Origin: Devosia equisanguinis
GTDB taxonomy: Bacteria; Pseudomonadota; Alphaproteobacteria; Rhizobiales; Hyphomicrobiaceae
DNA length: 10,863 bases
Assembly: GCA_945901835.1 (NCBI GenBank)
Contig: CAMDMH010000049.1
Location: forward strand, 1-10,863
Direction of reading: 5' to 3'
Position 1 is the first letter of the stretch, and every line of letters starts with the position of its first letter. Positions 6,806-10,863 of the stretch are shown here, in pieces. The notes under the pieces were generated by a model. The model ran no database searches and had not been told where the DNA came from. It saw only the letters and a program-made list of their open reading frames with translations. A program made the position numbers and the translations under genes.

Positions 6806-8680
6806 CTACTTCCTGTCGGCACCAAAAAACGGCGGCATTTCATATTTTTCGTCGTCATTTCTGCGGTGCGTTCTGAGAGGCGCCTGGGGCCTCGTCCGGT
6901 CGCCCTGTCCGAGGTGCTCGCGGTGCGCAAGCTGGCCATCCTGGGGCTGTGGATAACGGGGAGGCTCAAACTGCATCTGTGGCTGGTGTGATTTGCGGCC
7001 GAAGAGGCGCGCGAAGAAGCCGGGTTTGGGCGTCGGGGTGGACGGCGGTGCCTGGGTTTGCGGATGGTTGTACGCCCGCGGTGCCGGCTGTGCGGCAGGC
7101 TGGGTGGCGGCCGGCTCGGTGTATTGCGCGCTCTTCGCGTGATAGTCGCGCTGGCCGACGATCGGAAAGTCCTGGACCTCGGGAAGCCGGCGGGCTTGCC
7201 GCTGGGTTTCCATCGGAGGTTGTGGATAGAAGCTGGGAGCAGGGCTGCTGCGTGTCGAATGTGGTTGGGCGAGAGAAGCCAGGGGGTCTCCACCGACATG
7301 CGGTGGGGCATCCTGGAACACCGCTCCTTCGTTGCTCGCCCATGGTGCCGATTGTTGCTGGGTGTGCGGCTGTTGGTGAGCGTGGGGGCGTCCCGAATAG
7401 GGCTGTGAGTCGTCATGCGGCGCTTCGAGAGCGTCCGACAGTGCACGCGCAAGATCCTGCGGCGTCTCGGGGGGCGCTGATTGTGCAGGCATCGAAGGAG
7501 GTTGCTCGCTGGCAACCGGCTGAAATGCCTGAGGGGCATGCACCTGCACCGAGGGTTCGTCCTGATGGTGCGAGGGTTGCAGCGAATACGGTTCCGGATA
7601 CGGTTCTATGAAAGGCGGCTGCAAGTCGGCTGGGGGCGGCGGGCTCATGTCGGGTGCCGGTGCTGGCCGCGCTGCGGGGCTGGATTGGATCGCCCAGGCG
7701 GCTTCCATCTCGCCCAGCCGTTCCATGCCGGACGCGACGATAGAAACCCGGATGCGGTCGCCGATGGTGTCGTCGAACGTAGCGCCGACGATGATGTTGG
7801 CCTCGCCGTCGATTTCCTGGCGGACGCGCTGGGCGGCTTCGTCCACCTCGTACAGTTTCAAGTCGCGGCCACCGGTGATCGACAGCAGCAGGCCCTTGGC
7901 GCCACGCAGCGAGATATCATCGAGCAGCGGGTTCGAGATGGCTTCCTCGGCAGCGATAACAGCGCGCTTGTCGCCGGCTGCCTCTCCGGTGCCCATCATC
8001 GCGGTGCCCATGCCGCTCATGATCGTGCGAACGTCGGCGAAATCGAGATTGATCAGGCCTTCCTTGACGATCAGGTCGACGACGCAGGCAATGCCCGAAT
8101 AGAGCACCTGATCAGCGAGAATGAACGCTTCCGCGAAGGTCGTGCGCTCGTTGGCGATGCGGAAGAGGTTCTGATTGGGAATGACGATCAGCGTGTCGAC
8201 TTCGGGCTTCAAGGTTACGATGCCCGTCTCGGCGGCGCGCATGCGGCGCGTGCCTTCGAAATGAAAGGGCTTGGTCACGACGCCGACGGTCAGCGCGCCG
8301 CATTCCCGCGCGATGCGGGCTATCACGGCTGCTGCGCCCGTTCCGGTTCCGCCGCCCATGCCTGCGGCGACGAACACCATGTGGGAGCCTGCGACCTGGG
8401 CGCGGATCTCCTCCATCGCCTCTTCGGCTGCGGCTTTGCCGATCTCGGGCCGGGCGCCGGCGCCGAGGCCTTCGGTCAAGGCTGCGCCGAGCTGGATGCG
8501 ATGCTCCGCGGCGGAATTCGCGAGCGACTGTGAATCGGTATTGGCGATGACAAAGTTCACGCCGGTGAGCCCGGACGTGATCATGTTGTTGACCGCATTA
8601 CTCCCGGCGCCGCCGACACCCACTACGGTGATCCGCGGACGGAGATGCGTCAGCTTTGGAAGCTGCAACTTGATCGTCAT
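6806..8680 (-). CDS. ftsZ: cell division GTPase FtsZ with a long disordered linker
   Basis: FtsZ is the tubulin-like GTPase that polymerises into the cytoplasmic division ring. The start at ATG 8680 (MTIKLQLPKL) is chosen because AAGGACAGG lies just upstream and the family begins here. A farther in-frame ATG at 8830 would overlap ftsA and add 50 unrelated residues. In the 624-residue product, GVGGAGSNAV (21-30) contacts nucleotide, GGGTGTG (109-115) is the tubulin signature, and NLDFADV (211-217) is the T7 synergy loop with catalytic D213 and D216. The globular part ends near residue 325. A linker of roughly 285 residues follows, rich in Pro, Gln, His, Ala and Ser, long even by alphaproteobacterial standards. 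The last residues, YEMPPFFGADRK, occupy the place of the conserved C-terminal peptide that binds FtsA but differ from the usual E-I-P-A-F-L-R-R. The gene lies 103 bases after ftsA. Confidence 0.98.
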   Translation of the reverse strand: MTIKLQLPKLTHLRPRITVVGVGGAGSNAVNNMITSGLTGVNFVIANTDSQSLANSAAEHRIQLGAALTEGLGAGARPEIGKAAAEEAMEEIRAQVAGSHMVFVAAGMGGGTGTGAAAVIARIARECGALTVGVVTKPFHFEGTRRMRAAETGIVTLKPEVDTLIVIPNQNLFRIANERTTFAEAFILADQVLYSGIACVVDLIVKEGLINLDFADVRTIMSGMGTAMMGTGEAAGDKRAVIAAEEAISNPLLDDISLRGAKGLLLSITGGRDLKLYEVDEAAQRVRQEIDGEANIIVGATFDDTIGDRIRVSIVASGMERLGEMEAAWAIQSSPAARPAPAPDMSPPPPADLQPPFIEPYPEPYSLQPSHHQDEPSVQVHAPQAFQPVASEQPPSMPAQSAPPETPQDLARALSDALEAPHDDSQPYSGRPHAHQQPHTQQQSAPWASNEGAVFQDAPPHVGGDPLASLAQPHSTRSSPAPSFYPQPPMETQRQARRLPEVQDFPIVGQRDYHAKSAQYTEPAATQPAAQPAPRAYNHPQTQAPPSTPTPKPGFFARLFGRKSHQPQMQFEPPRYPQPQDGQLAHREHLGQGDRTRPQAPLRTHRRNDDEKYEMPPFFGADRK

Positions 8681-8715
8681 GCGCCTGTCCTTGAACGCCC
8701 CACTCGTCGGATACA

Positions 8716-8753
8716 CGCCCGGTATTGCATCCGGGGCGGGGTGTCGGCACCCT
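8716..8753 (-). promoter_or_regulatory. two adjacent hairpins in the ftsA-ftsZ gap
   Basis: CGCCCGG (8716-8722) pairs with CCGGGGCG (8731-8738) with one bulged G. Directly beside it GGGTG (8739-8743) pairs with CACCC (8748-8752) across a 4-base loop. Both sit in the 103-base leader before ftsZ, the nearer one 36 bases from its start codon. They could affect mRNA stability or ftsZ translation, or simply reflect GC-rich sequence. No T-run follows, so an attenuator is not evident. Confidence 0.3.
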
Positions 8754-8783
8754 GGTCCCGCCAGCATAGAAAAGCCGTTGTTC

Positions 8784-10088
8784 TCAGAAACTTTCACGCA
8801 ACCACTGCTCGACGCGGCCGAGATAGCCATGCCGGACCTGGGCTTTGGGTTCGCGCACCGGAATCAGCCGGGGCGGCGTTGCCGCCGCCATCGCCAAACC
8901 TGCGGCACACGAAAACGCTGGACTGGATACGCTTCCCGGCAACCGGCCGGCGGCCCCATCGAGCCGGGGCGCGGCTGAAATCCGAACAGGCCGGACCAGA
9001 TGCCCAGCCGCGAACTCCTCGAGCCCCAGAACGTCGCTCACGCCACCGGTAAGCACCACGCCGGCGGAACGAACGCGGGCAATGCCGCAGCCGTCGAGAC
9101 ACTGCCGAATACGCAAGACGAGGCGATACATGCTACCCGCGACGAGCCGAGCGACCTCGGCCCGGGTCATTTCAGGTAGTCCTTCGAGGCCATCAGCCTC
9201 GCGCGTCATCTGCACCATTTCGTGCTCATCCGACGCAGTTAAAATCAGACTACCATACAGCGTCTTGATTCGCTCTGCTTCCGCAAGCGAAAGGCTGAGC
9301 GCGTATGCCAGTTCGTGCGTCACCTGTTGCCCGCCAATCGGTATCGAAGCGGCATAGACGAAGTGGCCGTCGGCAAAACCTGCGATCGAGGCGACGCCCG
9401 AGCCGATGTCGATGCAAGTTACGCCGGCACGCCGTTCGGCTTGTGTCGTGACGGCGAGTGCGCTCGCGAAGCCCGCGGGGAGCAGCGACACCGGCTCGAC
9501 ATGGCAGCTCTCCGCCAATAGGCAGAGGTTTCGCAGCGCATTGGGATCGACCGTGACGGCGTGGTGATTGGCGTAGAGGCGGCGCGCTGCCAGACCGCGG
9601 GGATCGCGCACATCCGGCACAGAATCGAGGCCGAATACGATCCGGTTCAGCGACAGCAGCGCAGAGCCGTCGTGGACCGCGAAGGCGCGCGCACCTGCTT
9701 CGAGGCGAGCGATGTCGGCGTCGCCGACGATGCCCTCTGCGACCTCGACATGGCCATCGAACGTGCGGGAGTACGGATTACCGCAGGAGACGGCCAGATG
9801 AAGGTTATCGACGGCGACGCTCGCCATCTGCTCGGCTTGTGAAATGGCTGTCGATACGGCGGCCTGAGCCAGCCGGAGGTCGATCACGGCGCCGGAGGCG
9901 ATGCCCTGCGAGCGCTGATGGCCAACGCCGAGCAACCGGAATTTCTGGCCGATTTCGCCGGTCGTGGCGTAGCTCTGCTCGAGCTCACCGATCAGGCAGC
10001 AGATCTTGTACGACCCGACGTCGAGGACGGATACGATGCGACTGTCCTTGGCGCGCCGCCGCCGCGGGCTGCCGAATGCGGCGCTCAT
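8784..10088 (-). CDS. ftsA: cell division protein FtsA (actin-like membrane anchor of FtsZ)
   Basis: FtsA is an ATP-binding actin homologue that tethers FtsZ polymers to the inner membrane and recruits later divisome proteins. The product has 434 residues, a normal length. The nucleotide-binding segments are visible as SVLDVGSYKICCLIGEL (20-36, phosphate 1), VTCIDIGSGVASIAGFADG (223-241, phosphate 2) and GVVLTGGVSDVLGLEEF (343-359, adenosine). The FtsA-specific 1C domain lies between, at about residues 95-175 (SVAVDNLHLAVSCG through VTVDPNAL). The C-terminal GYLGRVEQWLRESF (421-434) is the amphipathic membrane-targeting helix. The start codon overlaps the ftsQ stop as ATGA, suggesting translational coupling. 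The N-terminal basic stretch (RRRRAK, 9-14) is typical of alphaproteobacterial FtsA. A tyrosine (Y27) follows DVGS where many homologues carry a small or polar residue; I read this as variation, not loss of function. Confidence 0.97.
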   Translation of the reverse strand: MSAAFGSPRRRRAKDSRIVSVLDVGSYKICCLIGELEQSYATTGEIGQKFRLLGVGHQRSQGIASGAVIDLRLAQAAVSTAISQAEQMASVAVDNLHLAVSCGNPYSRTFDGHVEVAEGIVGDADIARLEAGARAFAVHDGSALLSLNRIVFGLDSVPDVRDPRGLAARRLYANHHAVTVDPNALRNLCLLAESCHVEPVSLLPAGFASALAVTTQAERRAGVTCIDIGSGVASIAGFADGHFVYAASIPIGGQQVTHELAYALSLSLAEAERIKTLYGSLILTASDEHEMVQMTREADGLEGLPEMTRAEVARLVAGSMYRLVLRIRQCLDGCGIARVRSAGVVLTGGVSDVLGLEEFAAGHLVRPVRISAAPRLDGAAGRLPGSVSSPAFSCAAGLAMAAATPPRLIPVREPKAQVRHGYLGRVEQWLRESF

Positions 10089-10863
10089 GGCGCGCCTCCC
10101 GCAGCGGTGCCAGTCCGGGGCATGTGGCGCGAGCGGGCTGCCGGCCCGACGCTCGGGGCATCGTGTCCGCGAACGACGAGTTGGCCGGCCACGCGCAGGT
10201 CGATCGTCTCCAAGCTAAGATCGAGAAGGCCTGATGCCGCCCGGCTTTCCAGCCACGCGAGCGAGGCGGCGATACCGTCTGCGGGCAAGTGGACGAGGAG
10301 GCCGTTCGACAGGTGGAGCGACCAGCGGCGGCCTTCGATGCGCCGGATCTCGACGGTGCGCCGCCGAATCTCGGGATGTTGCTCGAGAAGAGGCATGAAG
10401 CCTGGTGCGGCGGGGCCTGCCGCCGCCCCGGTCACCACGGGCAGGCCGAGGTCGCTGCCCTTTGGAAGGGTCGAAAGCTCGCGGCCCTCGATATCGAGAA
10501 GCACATCGCGATCCACGTCGCGCCAGACGATCGCGGGGCGGCGCTCGGTGATCTCGACGACGATACCGTCTGGGAGGCTGCGGTGGATGCCGGCTTTCAG
10601 CACCCATGGCAGCGCTTCTATCCGGCTCTTTGCGGCGGTCGTGTCGAGGGCAAGTTGTGAAGCCCCGGGCGGCAGTGCGAGTGCGGCGGCGATATCCGGG
10701 CGCTGGGTGTAGCGATTGCCCTGAATATCCAGCCGTGAAATGCCGAAGCCAAGCGAAGCTGCATAGCGGTCGAGCGCGGCGGCATCGCGTGGGACGAGGT
10801 GACCGAACATGCCGAGCGCCGCCAGTGCGACAATGGAAACGATGGCGATGCCGATCAGACCCA
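10085..10863 (-). CDS. ftsQ: cell division protein FtsQ (5' end outside the window)
   Basis: The visible part is 258 codons plus the stop at 10085-10087. The reading frame is open to the window edge, so the cytoplasmic N terminus is missing. The first visible residues, GLIGIAIVSIVALAALGMF, are the single transmembrane helix, so an internal Met at 10810 is not the start. A POTRA domain follows at visible residues 38-107, with FGISRLDIQGN, the family motif IEALPWV (81-87) and VEITERRPAIVW at its end. The beta domain follows (about 108-230), including LLDIEGRELSTL and GLPVVTG. FtsQ is an inner-membrane bitopic protein that links early and late divisome proteins through FtsB/FtsL. The short C-terminal tail is rich in Ala, Gly, Pro and Arg. 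It overlaps ftsA by four bases (ATGA). Genes usually found upstream in this cluster (murB, ddl) would lie beyond the window. Confidence 0.96.
   Translation of the reverse strand, partial: GLIGIAIVSIVALAALGMFGHLVPRDAAALDRYAASLGFGISRLDIQGNRYTQRPDIAAALALPPGASQLALDTTAAKSRIEALPWVLKAGIHRSLPDGIVVEITERRPAIVWRDVDRDVLLDIEGRELSTLPKGSDLGLPVVTGAAAGPAAPGFMPLLEQHPEIRRRTVEIRRIEGRRWSLHLSNGLLVHLPADGIAASLAWLESRAASGLLDLSLETIDLRVAGQLVVRGHDAPSVGPAARSRHMPRTGTAAGGAP

Noticed and set aside
7481..8533. 350-codon + strand ORF opposite ftsZ
   Set aside because: It is a shadow ORF in GC-rich sequence. FtsZ on the - strand is unmistakable over the same span.
8681..8830. Upstream start for FtsZ at 8830 adding 50 residues
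   Set aside because: It would overlap the end of ftsA and add sequence unlike any FtsZ N terminus. The ATG at 8680 has a Shine-Dalgarno and begins the conserved domain at the right distance.
10085..10810. FtsQ starting at the Met at 10810
   Set aside because: The frame stays open to the window edge and the residues before this Met form the expected transmembrane helix, so the true start is outside.
1..10863. CRISPR arrays, toxin-antitoxin pairs, phage genes or a novel defence system
   Set aside because: No regularly spaced repeats, small paired ORFs with plausible starts, or recombinase or nuclease domains were found. Every substantial stretch is explained by known gene families or short intergenic gaps.

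Overview
The window looks like alphaproteobacterial chromosome, most likely from the order Hyphomicrobiales (Rhizobiales). The evidence is high G+C coding sequence, an ftsQ-ftsA-ftsZ-lpxC division cluster, an FtsZ with a very long proline/glutamine/histidine-rich linker, and intergenic palindromes of the kind common in that order. The genus cannot be fixed from the sequence alone.

Layout. Positions 1-146 hold the 3' end of a group II intron (domains V and VI, with the catalytic AGC triad and a bulged branch-point A) on the + strand. It ends 8 bases from the 3' end of a tRNA-Ile(CAU) gene on the - strand (155-230). At 436-1158 (+) a secreted SIMPL-domain (DUF541) gene is split by an in-frame TAG at 808-810 and reads as a one-base nonsense pseudogene. 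A TRIC/UPF0126 membrane channel gene (1172-1816, -) converges on it. A 373-base gap follows, with a GC-rich hairpin, then a complete HAE-1 family RND efflux pump gene (2190-5279, +) that has no adaptor or outer-membrane partner gene beside it. The 333-base convergent gap 5280-5612 carries a large 64-base imperfect palindrome. From 5613 to the window end all genes lie on the - strand: lpxC, ftsZ, ftsA and the 5'-truncated ftsQ, transcribed in the order ftsQ-ftsA-ftsZ-lpxC.

How the genes work together. FtsQ (divisome assembly scaffold), FtsA (membrane anchor) and FtsZ (GTP-driven ring) form the core of the division machine. LpxC commits UDP-GlcNAc to lipid A, so envelope growth and division are encoded side by side. 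ftsQ and ftsA overlap by an ATGA. The ftsA-ftsZ gap (103 bases) and the ftsZ-lpxC gap (251 bases) both contain inverted repeats that could act in the transcript leaders. The left half of the window is a mixture of accessory and envelope genes, with signs of decay (nonsense mutation) and mobile DNA (intron tail).

I found no previously undescribed multi-gene system. The points most worth a second look are the TAG-split SIMPL gene, the intron tail abutting the tRNA, the divergent FtsZ C-terminal peptide, the 64-base palindrome, and the inverted repeat in the lpxC leader.
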